Below, piece by piece: positions 15,801-24,779 of a DNA stretch of 64,000 nucleotides. The position numbers were made by a program, and so were the translations under genes. The stretch comes from Colius striatus (Eukaryota > Chordata > Aves > Coliiformes > Coliidae). Under the pieces are notes generated by a model, which was given only the letters and a program-made list of their open reading frames with translations, did no database searches and was not told where the DNA came from. Within the stretch, counting starts at the first letter, position 1; each line of letters starts with the position of its first letter. The DNA lies in NCBI RefSeq assembly GCF_028858725.1, contig NC_084760.1, positions 93,927,867 to 93,991,866 of the forward strand, given 5' to 3'.

Positions 15801-17243
15801 GTTTCCTCACTCATCATATCTGGTAAGTGAGGTTCCCATCTGGAATGCAAAGGACTGGTTTGACTTGATCTTTCCTTCCTGATCGCATTTGGGAGACTGA
15901 GAAGGTACACAGAAGGAATGTGAAATGCAAATAATTCCTGATTGTCACATAGTGCTTGCTCATTTTTCTGTCAGCCTCATCAGTCTTTCCAGGATGAGGA
16001 CTGTTTTGGGCTGCAGCCTCACTCTTGCTTGTGCTCCGTCTAGGCTGTGGGAGAACCACCTCTGTTCCTGTCAGCCTCAGTGTTTTATGCCATTAAAGAT
16101 GCCATCTACTCAGCACGGAAGGATTCTGGTGTGAATGAACCATTTAGGTTGGACAGCCCTGCCACCCCAGAGAGGATCCGCAATGCTTGTGTGGACATCT
16201 TCACCAAAATGGTAACAGTTTTTGGTTTTGTAGTCTGCTCTTTAGCCAGTTTCCCCTCTATGGCCCTCCAGCGGCCCAGATCTGGGACGAGGACAGGATG
16301 GGGAGGCTGTGGCCCTGCTGAAGCAGATGAGTTTTATTTCATAGGTATTATCCTTCATTTAAAGTGCCACTAAATCAGAGGCAAATCCACAGACTTGCAT
16401 TGCTAGGGCCTCCATTGCAGGAAGGGCTGACACGCAGTATCACTGGAGTTGGAGTTCATCCCTTCATTCTCCAAGTGCTGTCTGTAGAACCAAGGCACCA
16501 ATTTGTCCTGATGCTTCTGACTATTATCCCTTAGGGGATCACCACCACTAACATATCTTGGAGGCCCACTTTGTGATTTAGTGGTGCTCTTCAGGGAGGG
16601 CGGGAGAAGAGACTGCTTATGAAAATGCTCACTTCTCCTGAATGACATAACCACAGGAGTCTCTTTAGAGGCTGTGGGCCTGATCTGAAGGATTGCAGGA
16701 GTTAACCCTGCCACTGTCCCTTCATGGTCTCCTCCTGTGTGACAGTTGTGCAGGGCTGCGTAGGAGTGGGGCCCTACACAGAGTCCTGCTCATTCCTATG
16801 TGACTCAGAAGACACAAACTATCTGTCTGCATGGGTATTCCCAGGTTTTTGTCAGCTTGAGTCCCACTGTGGTTAACAGCAAAACTTGGATCTCTTAGTC
16901 CTTCTCACCTAACGCCTGCATCCCTGTCTGGGGAGAAGGTCTCGGAAACAGTTTTGAGAACGGGCACAAACTGTTGCCTGTCAGGCCTTTGGCTAGAGCC
17001 AGGCACAACCTCTTACCAGAAGTGCCATGAGACATGTCTCTGCATTTTGAAAGACTGGGATACAAGCTCAGACCTTCAATGGTTCAAAGTCACTCACCTC
17101 AAAGGGTGCATGATGAGGCATGCCAAACCCTGGCCGCGACCCTCATCTGTTGCTAACTCTTGGTTTTGTTTTGTTGTTTTTTCTCTTTGCAGTGCCCTTC
17201 TGCTGAGCCAGGGACCTTTAAGCCATGGTCTGTTCGTGTGTAA
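719..17243 (+). CDS. XDH: Xanthine dehydrogenase, C-terminal 17 coding exons (5' part outside window)
   Basis: XDH oxidises hypoxanthine to xanthine and xanthine to uric acid in the cytosol, passing electrons from molybdopterin through Fe-S clusters and FAD to NAD+. The 17 exons join in frame to 630 residues plus stop, corresponding to residues ~700 to the end of the mammalian enzyme, that is the molybdopterin half. Counting back with bovine numbering places all the known active-site residues: Gln767, Phe798 and Glu802 (GGFGGKE), Arg880 (DRALLH), Phe911/Arg912/Phe914 (FRGFGGPQG), Phe1009/Thr1010, Ala1078/Ala1079 and Glu1261 (VGEPP). Glu802 plus Arg880 mark it as XDH rather than the paralogous aldehyde oxidase, which has other residues there. 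All introns are GT–AG and the phases match at each junction. The iron-sulfur and FAD parts are left of the window. Two cysteines of the mammalian oxidase switch are missing (see findings). Certainty of the family is very high. Confidence 0.98.
2715..2839 (+). CDS. XDH: XDH exon
   Basis: The exon runs from acceptor CATTTTCCAG to donor CAG|GTACTG. It encodes the [10 protein letters not shown] signature of the molybdopterin domain and FVSTQN, whose glutamine is the equivalent of bovine Gln767 near the molybdenum. It is 125 nt, starts with the last two bases of a glycine codon and ends in phase 0. Confidence 0.97.
3590..3723 (+). CDS. XDH: XDH exon with catalytic Glu802
   Basis: The exon follows acceptor TTTTCCTGTAG and ends CAA|GTAAGT. 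It encodes [13 protein letters not shown] and [10 protein letters not shown]. Counting from the start of the exon at residue 774 puts Phe798 and the substrate-binding Glu802 in this motif. It is 134 nt and splits a lysine codon with the next exon. Confidence 0.98.
5173..5260 (+). CDS. XDH: XDH exon
   Basis: The exon runs from acceptor TTCTTTAACAG to donor AAG|GTATGC. It encodes [14 protein letters not shown] and [11 protein letters not shown], a conserved XDH stretch. It is 88 nt and begins with the last base of a lysine codon. Confidence 0.97.
5874..5960 (+). CDS. XDH: XDH exon
   Basis: The exon runs from acceptor CTCTTGACAG to donor GGT|GTAAGT and encodes [20 protein letters not shown] and then SVDLSYG, exactly 29 codons. 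The sequence is less conserved than its neighbours, as is usual for this part of XDH. Confidence 0.95.
6900..7091 (+). CDS. XDH: XDH exon with Arg880 and the FRGFGGPQG active-site loop
   Basis: The exon runs from acceptor CTTCATCAG to donor GAG|GTATCA and encodes 64 residues. It contains [11 protein letters not shown], in which the arginine is the catalytic Arg880, and [12 protein letters not shown], which holds Phe911, Arg912 and Phe914 that line the purine pocket. Confidence 0.98.
7545..7690 (+). CDS. XDH: XDH exon
   Basis: The exon follows acceptor TCTTTTGTAAG and ends at donor CAA|GTAGGT. It encodes [19 protein letters not shown] and the [15 protein letters not shown] segment. It is 146 nt and splits the final lysine codon. 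Confidence 0.97.
8215..8296 (+). CDS. XDH: XDH exon with Phe1009; Cys992 position is Arg
   Basis: The exon runs from acceptor CCTTTCAG to donor CAG|GTCTGT. It encodes [20 protein letters not shown] and then TVPFLNQ. Phe1009 and Thr1010 of the substrate pocket are present. The position of mammalian Cys992, whose disulfide with Cys535 drives oxidase conversion, is arginine (QNRW) here. Confidence 0.97.
8863..8958 (+). CDS. XDH: XDH exon
   Basis: The exon runs from acceptor CCCTTTTGTAG to donor CAG|GTAATA. It is exactly 32 codons and encodes [20 protein letters not shown] followed by [10 protein letters not shown], the very conserved GTEMGQG molybdopterin-contact motif. Confidence 0.98.
9683..9811 (+). 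CDS. XDH: XDH exon with Ala1078/Ala1079
   Basis: The exon runs from acceptor TTTGCTCTGCAG to donor CAT|GTACGG. It encodes [18 protein letters not shown] followed by [11 protein letters not shown]. The two alanines after SPT fall at 1078 and 1079, which stack against the purine ring. It is 43 codons long. Confidence 0.98.
10684..10758 (+). CDS. XDH: XDH exon
   Basis: This 25-codon exon runs from acceptor CTCTTTGTAG to donor TGG|GTAAGC. It encodes [20 protein letters not shown] and then SWENW, which fits XDH at this position. Confidence 0.96.
11586..11638 (+). CDS. XDH: XDH exon (53 nt)
   Basis: This short exon follows acceptor TTCAATTTGCCAG and ends AG|GTGAGT. It encodes [17 protein letters not shown] and the first two bases of an arginine codon. 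It is too short to be seen as an ORF but fits between its neighbours in frame. Confidence 0.95.
12786..12900 (+). CDS. XDH: XDH exon
   Basis: The exon follows acceptor TCTTGTGTCAAG and ends at donor AAG|GTGAGG. It encodes [16 protein letters not shown] and [20 protein letters not shown], a hallmark XDH stretch. The first base completes the arginine codon from the previous exon. Confidence 0.98.
13549..13614 (+). CDS. XDH: XDH exon
   Basis: This 22-codon exon runs from acceptor CTACCTTTTAG to donor CAG|GTAAGT and encodes [20 protein letters not shown] plus GQ, a strongly conserved XDH segment. Confidence 0.97.
14633..14821 (+). CDS. XDH: XDH exon
   Basis: The exon runs from acceptor GTGTTTGTAG to donor AAG|GTATAC. 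Its 63 codons include [20 protein letters not shown] and [18 protein letters not shown] and [17 protein letters not shown], all typical of XDH. Confidence 0.98.
16044..16211 (+). CDS. XDH: XDH exon with catalytic Glu1261
   Basis: The exon runs from acceptor CTCCGTCTAG to donor ATG|GTAACA. It begins [12 protein letters not shown], and by count the glutamate is Glu1261, the base that activates the Mo-OH. It also carries [15 protein letters not shown]. It is 56 codons, about two residues shorter than the mammalian exon around KDSGVNEPF. Confidence 0.98.
17193..17243 (+). CDS. XDH: XDH terminal coding exon
   Basis: The exon follows acceptor TTTCTCTTTGCAG and encodes [16 protein letters not shown] and stop TAA. 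The KPWSVRV end matches XDH. The first cysteine of the mammalian 1316/1324 pair is present but the second position is phenylalanine. Confidence 0.97.
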   Translation, partial: CPSAEPGTFKPWSVRV

Positions 17244-17960
17244 AAGCGAAGTTTGAGGAGCAAACTCTCCTCATGAAACTGAGCTTACATCGGAGGGACC
17301 ACAAGGCAGGACTATAAAGGAAAAAAACCCACATCTGTGTTCACATGGCTCATCCACTGATTCACAGAGCTTTCACATTTAATTGTCCAATCATTGTTCT
17401 CTAGGAGAGGGAATTGCTGCCAGATTGTAGCTGTGACGTAAATTCTGATGAAGAGTAAGTGGAAGGTGATGTTACTCAGGTGTAATTGAAAAAAAAAATG
17501 TTGCAGGTTTAATTTTAGGTTTCTGCCAGGATGGGACACATGCTTATTACAGTCGATGTGAAATGGCAGGGTGGTTGTTTCCTTTTTTTCTGCTATGGGG
17601 AAAAGATGGATCACCTTGTGATATTATGCCAAGAAGGACTTCAATGCATTAAACATAGACAAATAGTCCTTTAGCTGAGATGGGGGAAGGCATGAGAGGC
17701 ACTGAGGGCTGGACCCCAATGTGTTCCCTCTGCACACAGAGCCAGATATGCACTGGAGGAAGATGAGGAGGAGTTTTTATGTTACCCAACACAGATGGTC
17801 TTTCCTATGTAACAAAAGCAGTTCAGAGGAGAATCCTAAAATGTGACCAACAGCTGTTTCTAAGCTTTGCTTTGTACTGAGGCTTTAATGACTTCTTAGT
17901 TAATGTACTATGTCTTATCTGATTAAACACTAGAGATATTTAGAGGACTTCCAGCCAGAT
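17244..17960 (+). other. XDH: XDH 3' untranslated region, approximate
   Basis: This stretch follows the XDH stop codon. There is no AATAAA in it, but the weaker signal ATTAAA occurs at 17648-17653 and again at 17932-17937. Either could end the transcript. The right boundary is a guess. Confidence 0.4.
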
Positions 17961-18223
17961 ACTGCTTTGTTTGACACAGCCTTTTCCTGCTTCACGCTTC
18001 TGCATCATCTCCCATCTTTTAAATAGAAAAGGGCATCAGAGACTTGGAGTAACTGAGAAAGTTACTCTTTGTTGTTCCCAAGGCAATTTTATACCAGCCT
18101 AGGCAAGGGACAGGAGGAAGAGGGATACAGCTGGGACTAGTTGGCTCTGGGTGTTCTGTAGGGCCAATGCCTTACTGTCATGCAATGATCTTAGCCTTCT
18201 TATACATCCCTTTTTTCTGTTGT

Positions 18224-18492
18224 AGCTAGCAACAGGACAAGGGGTAATGGGATGAAGTTGGAACACAAAAAGTTGCACTTCAACATAAGAAAAAACTATT
18301 TCACTGTTCAGGTGAGGGAGCCCTGGCACAGGCTGCCCAGAGGAATTGTGGAATCTCCTTCCTTGGAGGTCTTCAAGACCCGCCTGGACATGTTCCTATG
18401 CAACCTGATCTAGGTGACCCTGCTTCTGCAGAGGGGTTGGACTAGATAATCTCTAAAGGTCCCTTCCAACCCCTACCATTCTATGATTCTTT
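18224..18492 (+). mobile_element. CR1 LINE 3' end, plus orientation
   Basis: The sequence has the known order of avian CR1 3' ends: an ACAGGACAAGGGGTAATGGG block, a GCCCAGAGGAATTGTGGAAT block, the GGGGTTGGACTAGATAATCT block, and a tail ATTCTATGATTCT. Only the last ~270 bp are present, the usual 5' truncation. It lies between XDH and the sulfotransferase-like gene. Confidence 0.93.
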
Positions 18493-21410
18493 TCAAGACA
18501 ACTCTTAGCTTTGCTGAATGTAAGAGAGTAAGTACGTTTTGCTACAGGGACTGCTTGTCTGAAAAATGTGCTATGAGCTGACTTCATGCTGTCTGGGTTG
18601 AATGCGTTTTTCATGTTGGGTTTAGCATAGTGTCATCCCTTTTGTCACTGACAGGTTAACACTATAGCATCATGTTATCTCTAGATGATGTCAGCCATGT
18701 ACTGTACCTGCTCATCATGTGCCAACTTTTGTCCATTTCTCCGGCCCATAGTTTTATGAAAATGTTCTTTTCTATTTTTGCACTCCTAGGGCCATCAAAA
18801 TATCTATGGTGCAAGAGGATGTAACTCCATTGCCTTATATACAGTTTCACTCACATACAACCTGCTTAAAATTGGTCTCCATATTATATCTTCACCATGT
18901 GTGCTCAGTTTGACATATTTTTTGTTAAGCACTCCAGGGCATAAAGCTTGGAAATGTGTAGATTTATTTCTCAGCTTAAAACATTATGGTTCTACCATCT
19001 AGAAGAGGGCCATTTGCATTTGTGAATTGCGGGAAGTATTTTGTGCCTGTTGGGCTTGCTATCTAATTGTTAATTGAAATATGATACCAATGTTTCTTAA
19101 GCTCTGAAGTACTGGACAAGAGCATTAATTTGTGCATTAATTTGAAGCATATTTGCCAAGTTATGAGTACATGCAATGGTCAGAGCAGGCTAGTTCAGTG
19201 CAAACTGTAGCCTGTGGAGCCATTATTGCTGCAGCATCAGTGAGCCACTGTGGCTCAGGCCCCAGTCCTTGCCCTTAAGCCCACTTCAACTCAGGATCCT
19301 CTTATTACCCTTGCACAGTCACTAGCTGATGGAAGGAGGAAACACCTTCCTTTGGGGTGCACTGGAATTGAATGTAAATAATATCAAACACCTGAGGAGG
19401 GCGGACAATGGTATAAAATCAGAGTTGCAAGGTAATAACAGAAACTGATTTTCAGTGTGTAGGAAAAGGGAAGCTTGGAGACTAATAGGGATTTAAAAGA
19501 GATATCATTGTACTACCTGTCTGGGATGCAGGTGAGACAGGGACCTTCAGGGACATGAAGCTGAGATTTTCATTTCACTGCTCAGTGTCTTAACATTTCA
19601 TACATTGCTTTTCCATGGAACTAAGCATCAGACACCTTGGGAAAGACTGCGACCCGCTGTGGAGGGCTGGGAAGAAGATATGACACTGTTACAGGCTAGC
19701 CTGACCTTAAAACGTGGTCTGCATGGCAGAGCTGTCAGAGAATGGCTCTCTTGTCCCCTGCTAGGCGCTGTGTCAGAGCCCACGCCGTGACATTTCAGCT
19801 TGCCATCGCTGGAGGGAAGGCTGCTTACAGAGAGAAAAACGTTCCTTCACTAGTACTTTTCAGCAGAATACAGCATCAATGACGCATGACTCTAATGTTA
19901 CCTATAATTGGAAATGTGCTGCTTCTCTCCTTCCAGAACTGTATCCTCAGAAGAGGAACTGCGCCATCTTGCTAGTTTGGACAGTATTACACACAATAAC
20001 GGCACTTGGGTAATACCTGCTGTAGCTGGATTGTTTGTGGGAGGGTGAAGGGGAGGGCATCTGATCTGATGTCTTAGTGCTATTAATCCCACGTCCCTCT
20101 GAGAGAGGTAGGCCAAGTTTTTGGTAATTATTTTAGGTCAGTTCCGATCAGCAGCTTCCACTCTCGTTCCTTAATGAGCATTCTCAAATCAGTGTCTTTG
20201 TCACATGAATGTGTGCAGAATTCTTTGTGAATGTCACAACACTGCAAAATAAAGCTAAAAAATATCTGGAAGCTAGTATGCTATGGTAAAAGTCTGCTAT
20301 GATTCAAAAGCTGGACAACTTCAGCTCATCCTTGCTGTTTGGCAAGAATGGACCTTTCCCAGGGCCTGATAGGCAGGTCAGATCAAGTGGCCAAGGCTGG
20401 GCTACCTGGCTAGAGCCAGCTGGAGAGGCTGAGCCTCTGCATGGCCATGCTGGCAGCCAAATTCAAAAGAAAGCAAAGTCAATCCTCGCATGTTTCTGCC
20501 AGGAGGAGCTTGCAGTAGCCGTATTGTATTTTCCACAGCAGCACAGTGATGCACACTTCTAGCCACTTCCACTGGGCCCCACCAGCTGCGGAGACAAGGT
20601 GGAAGACTGGCTGGCTGCAGGGCATATGTGGTACCTGGTCCTCATTTTCTCATTGCTAAGGAGTAGAGCTGAAAGCCAGGCTTGGCGCATTTGAGTCAGT
20701 CCTGTAAAGGGAGGAATCTCATTCAAAACTTGCAAATAGAGCAAGCATCATGTCACATCCCCAGGGCCCTTTTGAGCCTAAACATGCAGGAGACACGAGG
20801 TTGTAAAACAGGAACAGTTCACACAAAACAGAAAAGACCAAATGATGGGCTGGGCTGGGCTGGGCCTGGCCTCCTCTGAGCATGGAAGGATTTGGAATGT
20901 CCCCAGTGGTTCCCCAGGAGTAGAGAAGTGCTCCTGGGAGCACTTCTTGTATCTGTGTGGGGAGTTTTGTCATGAAGAAGTTGGTTCCCTTTTGGGCCAA
21001 GAGGTTTGGCAACATGAGTATAAAATGGCAGTGCAGGCAGAGCATGTGCCGATTCTGCTGTGGTTTGCAGCAGGTCCAACCCACACTTCCCCAAAACGCC
21101 AGGTTTGCTGTGAGCCGTTGATCCCATCACAGTTCTACTCATGCAGTTTTTTAAGCCCTGATGCCACGCGCTTCCCTAGTGCCTGCTCTTGCTGTACTTA
21201 AACACAGTTCAGCTGCAAGAAGAGCCTTGACACCCTCTGTCCCTGGCAGTAGTCTCTGTCAGCTCTCTGACATGCCTGTTGGAGCTGTGACATGGACAAG
21301 TGTGCAACATGCAGCTGTGGAGCCAGTGTCTGGCTATGACCCAGCTGATATCTCAAGCAGGTGCATTTGGATTAGTATTCTCTGAAACAGTCCCTCCAGC
21401 TGGGGCACTT
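18493..21410. other. Intergenic region, no gene seen
   Basis: I see no convincing exon here. Its right part should contain the 3' untranslated region of the minus-strand sulfotransferase-like gene, but I could not choose a polyadenylation site. A plus-strand AATAAA at 20248-20253 is not obviously tied to a gene. A GGGCT run at 20847 is listed separately. Confidence 0.5.
20847..20864 (+). repeat. Short GGGCT repeat with four GGG runs
   Basis: Four GGG runs are spaced by CT dinucleotides (GGGCT repeated), which fits the simple G-quadruplex pattern on the plus strand. It lies about 0.5 kb downstream of the minus-strand sulfotransferase-like stop codon, so it may be in that transcript as a C-rich stretch. 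Confidence 0.6.
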
Positions 21411-22222
21411 CTACCAGGTCTCTGGGGTGCTGAGAAGGCCTGACAGAAAACTCCTAGAAAATGGGAAAGCAGCAAGGTCTCGGTGATAGAAACGAGTCAG
21501 CCGCTTCTTCTGTTGGAAGGACAGCTCGCTGAACATCTGCTCTGATAACCAGCTGTAGGTCCACCGCACTTGTGTGTCGGAGAACTCGGGGAGGAGGCTG
21601 TCTGCAGACAGCCCAGCCCGCCGCAGCACGTGGCCCAGCTCCTGCCTGAGGAAGCCAAACATCACCACGTAGTCGTACTGGACGAGACAGGGCCGGCAGA
21701 GGCTGACGAGCGGTTTCCAAGCCACGCTCGCGTTGTGCTGGCTGCTGTCTAGAACGTCCTGAACAAAGCTGCTGAAGGAAGAGCTGCTGCCTAGGCTTTG
21801 CATGAACGTAGAGATCAGCCTCTGGAAAGGGTCTCTGACAAATAGCACCTTGGTGTAAGACCCTAACATGGCCTCTATCTCTGTCAGGTTGAACTTGCTC
21901 AGCTGTGTCTCTGAAGTGTGCTGCCGAGGGTAGGGAAGCGGCACTGGGTGTGTCATGTTTTCCTTCTCCTCTAGCTTCTCCAAAAGCTGCTGCCATTCCT
22001 CCACCCCTGTTGATGGCACTTCACAGTAAAGGAGGTCCAGCTTGGTGCTAACCCGCAAACTTGAGAGCAGGTGGGCTCTCTCCTCCCGACTCCTTGGCAG
22101 CGTGGTGACTTTGCCTGATTGGCTGCAGAAAGCTCTCAGTCTCTTCTTTCTGAGCTGCTGAGCATGAAGGAAGGTGTCCAGTGTCAAAGTGAAGCCTTCC
22201 TCCACCTTGGGGGCCAGGTCAC
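21411..22222 (-). CDS. Sulfotransferase-like exon 2 (catalytic domain)
   Basis: The exon begins after a strong acceptor, TTGTTTCCCAG|GTGACC, and stays open to TAG at 21413-21411. It carries all the recognisable sulfotransferase blocks. The open frame continues upstream of the acceptor, but that part has no ATG and is read as intron. Confidence 0.88.
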
Positions 22223-23844
22223 CTGGGAAACAACATTTGAAGATGGGCGTGAGGAAAGCCCGTAGTAGACTTCTGCTCCAAGCCAGCACCTTAGTGTAGG
22301 ATGCTGTGGCAGGCTCTTTTCCAGATATTCCAGTTTAGAAAAGATACAGCATGAACAAAGAAGATGTGTAGGAGAGGGGAGGGCAGACCTGCCTGGCAAA
22401 GAGCTCAGTTTTGCCAGGAAGTGCGTTTCTGTCCTCTTGAACACGTGAGATCACGGCCATGCGGATCCCGCTTCCCTCAAACTGCCATGTCTGAGCACTG
22501 ATGGGATCATAGCTTTGTGCTCATGGATCCCATTCTCCACTAATATATAGAATTTTTCCTTTTAACTCTTCTGTTTTCACTGATCTTAACCCAGGTGACC
22601 CAAGAGAGTCAGAAACATTCTGAGAGACTGAGTAGTAGTAAATTGGTTCGTACAAATATGTGATTCCCTGCAAACCTTTCAGGATCTGTTAACTGGTTAA
22701 CATCGTCTATCAAACATATGCAAGAGCAAGAGATTATTCTTAATGGCTCAGGGCGATACTGGGATCCAAGTGACATAACTTCTTGCATCACTTCCATATG
22801 TAAATTTTTCTTCCTGGAGATAAAAAGGCCAAAGCAAATAAAAAGCAAAAAGCAAACAGAAGCGAGAAGACAACAAAGCAAACATAAAAGGCAAAAGCAC
22901 ATGAAAAGCGTCTATGCCAGTCAGTTTAAATGATCAGATTTCAGCTTTGATTTTTACTCTTTAGCTTCTTATTTTTGCAGTGGCCATAGTGGGTTGGAAT
23001 GTAGAGGATGAATGCCTGCCTCACTACTTTATTTTTTTTCTAGCAGCAGCACATCTGCCACAGCTGCTCAGTGTAGGCATTTAGAAACCCTGGGCACACA
23101 GTTTGATGGTTTCTCCCGGGTCCCCAGGAAGTTAAGTGTTTCCCATTAACTCAGGGAGGCTGTCACACAGGGAAGAGAAGCACTGTTAAAACTAGGAAAA
23201 GGACACCGGGAGTGCAGGAAGAAACACTGTGCTGTCTGAAGCTACCCTGGGCTGCTCTGCCTCTCACCCAGTCCCAGAGTGATGGTATCTGCAAAATCTA
23301 GGGATGACTTTGCCCTGGACTGACTGGGACTGGAGGGGAGAGATGCATTTTTTAGTGAAGAGAGGCATTAATTATGCTTCTGCTCCCTCCTGCCTCCCCA
23401 ACAGCATGTCACCCTTCCCAGCAAAGATTTTGGGAGTTACCTTCAGCAGTCTGATGCCTGGATTCCCCACCACACCTGAGATCAATCATAGAATCATTTT
23501 GGTTGCAAAAGACCTTTAAGATCATCCAGTCAAACCATTTCAGTAAGGACATATAACTTCAGTGTTCCACAGCAGGGGCCATCTCTGCAGGTTATCCTGC
23601 CCCTAGGGCTGTACAAACAGTATTTTTCTATTTTATAGGCATTTTCCCACCAAGAACCTTCCAAAAAAGCTCCAGGTCAATTCCCCTACGGTAAAGAAAT
23701 GCTGCTGCCAGCCATGCAGAACTGCTACTGTGCCCAGGTGTTACCTCCTTGGCCGGCAATCAGGCTCTGGAGAAGCATCCTCCAGCTCAGGAAGGTGGCA
23801 ATGCCCAGGGCAGCTGAGATGATGAAGCGGGGAAGGAAACGCAT
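21411..23844 (-). CDS. Carbohydrate sulfotransferase-like protein (HNK-1/CHST8–14 family), two coding exons
   Basis: The exons 23844-23745 and 22222-21411 join in frame (GGA G|GT GAC) to 303 residues. Residues ~7-29 form a membrane anchor after two arginines, as in type II Golgi enzymes. The rest matches the Sulfotransfer_2 family, whose members move sulfate from PAPS to glycans: a cysteine in RLRAFC (C66), a 5'-phosphosulfate-loop position LYCEVPSTGVEEW (~99-110), the 3'-phosphate motif FVRDPFQRLISTF (~161-173), then WKPLVSLCRPC and VQYDY, and a C-terminal LTRFYHRDL. Possible N-glycosylation sites are NMT, NLT and NAS. The loop normally reads PKxGxxxW; here the lysine is serine, so binding of PAPS is doubtful. 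The lack of stops or frameshifts suggests it is still under constraint. It is shorter than most family members because its stem is short. I cannot assign it to a named CHST; family certainty is high, activity uncertain. Confidence 0.85.
22223..23744 (-). other. Sulfotransferase-like gene intron
   Basis: The intron is bounded by donor GTAACA and acceptor TTTCCCAG on the minus strand. It contains an adenine-rich stretch with repeated AAAGCAAA-like words (about 22820-22905 on the plus strand) and a CR1 fragment at 23483. Confidence 0.75.
23483..23620 (-). mobile_element. CR1 LINE fragment, minus orientation
   Basis: The left end reads ATCATAGAATCATTTTGGTT, followed by AAAAGACCTTTAAGATCATC, the reverse complement of a CR1 3' tail. 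The match fades after about 130 bp, so the right end is approximate. It lies in the intron of the sulfotransferase-like gene and in the same orientation. Confidence 0.8.
23745..23844 (-). CDS. Sulfotransferase-like exon 1 (signal anchor)
   Basis: The start ATG at 23844 is the first in-frame ATG of this open stretch, with G at -3. The exon encodes MRFLPRFIISAALG and then IATFLSWRMLLQSLIAGQG, a hydrophobic segment with basic residues in front. It ends at donor GGAG|GTAACA, one base into a glycine codon. A CCTCCCTCCAG upstream could be an acceptor joining a 5' untranslated exon. Confidence 0.75.
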
Positions 23845-24779
23845 TTCTCGGGTGCCGCTGTGGCGCTGGGAGCCCAATGCTGTGCCAGGGAGCAGGTGGG
23901 GACCTGGAGGGAGGGTGTTTGGGAACTTCCTGTGTTTGTTTAAGAAGAAACACACCCAGAGCTGGGTTAAAGTACTATTTGGGGAGGGAAATAGCCTGAG
24001 GCTCAAAAGGTGCCTCCCTCCCTGTGTTTACAATGGGAGCATTTGAGGCAAAAAGCTGAGCTTTTTATTCAATATCCATGCCTCTCTCAACATTCTGCCA
24101 CACCAGGTGACTGTGGTCCCTGTGAGAAACGAGGGCTGCACCCACAGCCCTGTGCAGAGCCAGTTACGTGGGATGAGATGTCTCAGGTCCCCTGATACAC
24201 CCTGCTCTCGAAGCACCGCTTAGGAGAGCGGTGTGCCCCAGGAATCCAGCTGCACAGTGAGTGTCTGGCCATGGCTCCGTGGTGCTGGTGGGTTTTTTAA
24301 GGCTGAAGCTGGGGCAGCGGAGGTGATATGATGGAGCACGTATAGTGTCATGTGGCAGGTCCATGACTAACCAGGGTTCTGGTTAACCATGACTAACTGG
24401 AAGCAGTGAACTTCTGCCTGTGTCCGTTTTGCTGAGGGCTGCTTAAAATTTGTGACTGCTGCTTGTTTTATGAGAGCAGCTGGAGATCCTGGGCAGACCA
24501 GAGGCCGCATGATGCAAAAGGGGTGCACGGGCACGCAGGAAGGCACACATGCTGCTCCTCCCCGTCCCCAAGAAGCTGCAGCCTGGCCAGGGAGCGTGAG
24601 AACCGTGGAAAGCAAGACAGGGGGGACTCAGCAGTCTGGGGAGCAGGGCCTGCTCCTGTCCAGCCCCATGGCTATCACAGCTAAAAAGACCTCAGGGTCA
24701 GGGATTATTCACTGGCAGCGAAGCAACGCGGAGAGGTGGAAGGCTTCCTGTGGGAGGTGTTGGCGGAGCTCAGCGTTGT

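Noticed and set aside
719..17243. Aldehyde oxidase instead of xanthine dehydrogenase
   Set aside because: Glu802 and Arg880 are both present, which are replaced in aldehyde oxidases, and the neighbour EHD3 fits XDH.
21454..21996. A 180-residue minus-strand frame
   Set aside because: It overlaps the sulfotransferase exon in another frame and has no recognisable domain.
21411..22289. A single-exon 292-residue sulfotransferase-like frame starting at 22289
   Set aside because: The first codon is GTG, not ATG, and the frame crosses a strong splice acceptor at 22223. The two-exon model with an ATG and a membrane anchor is better.
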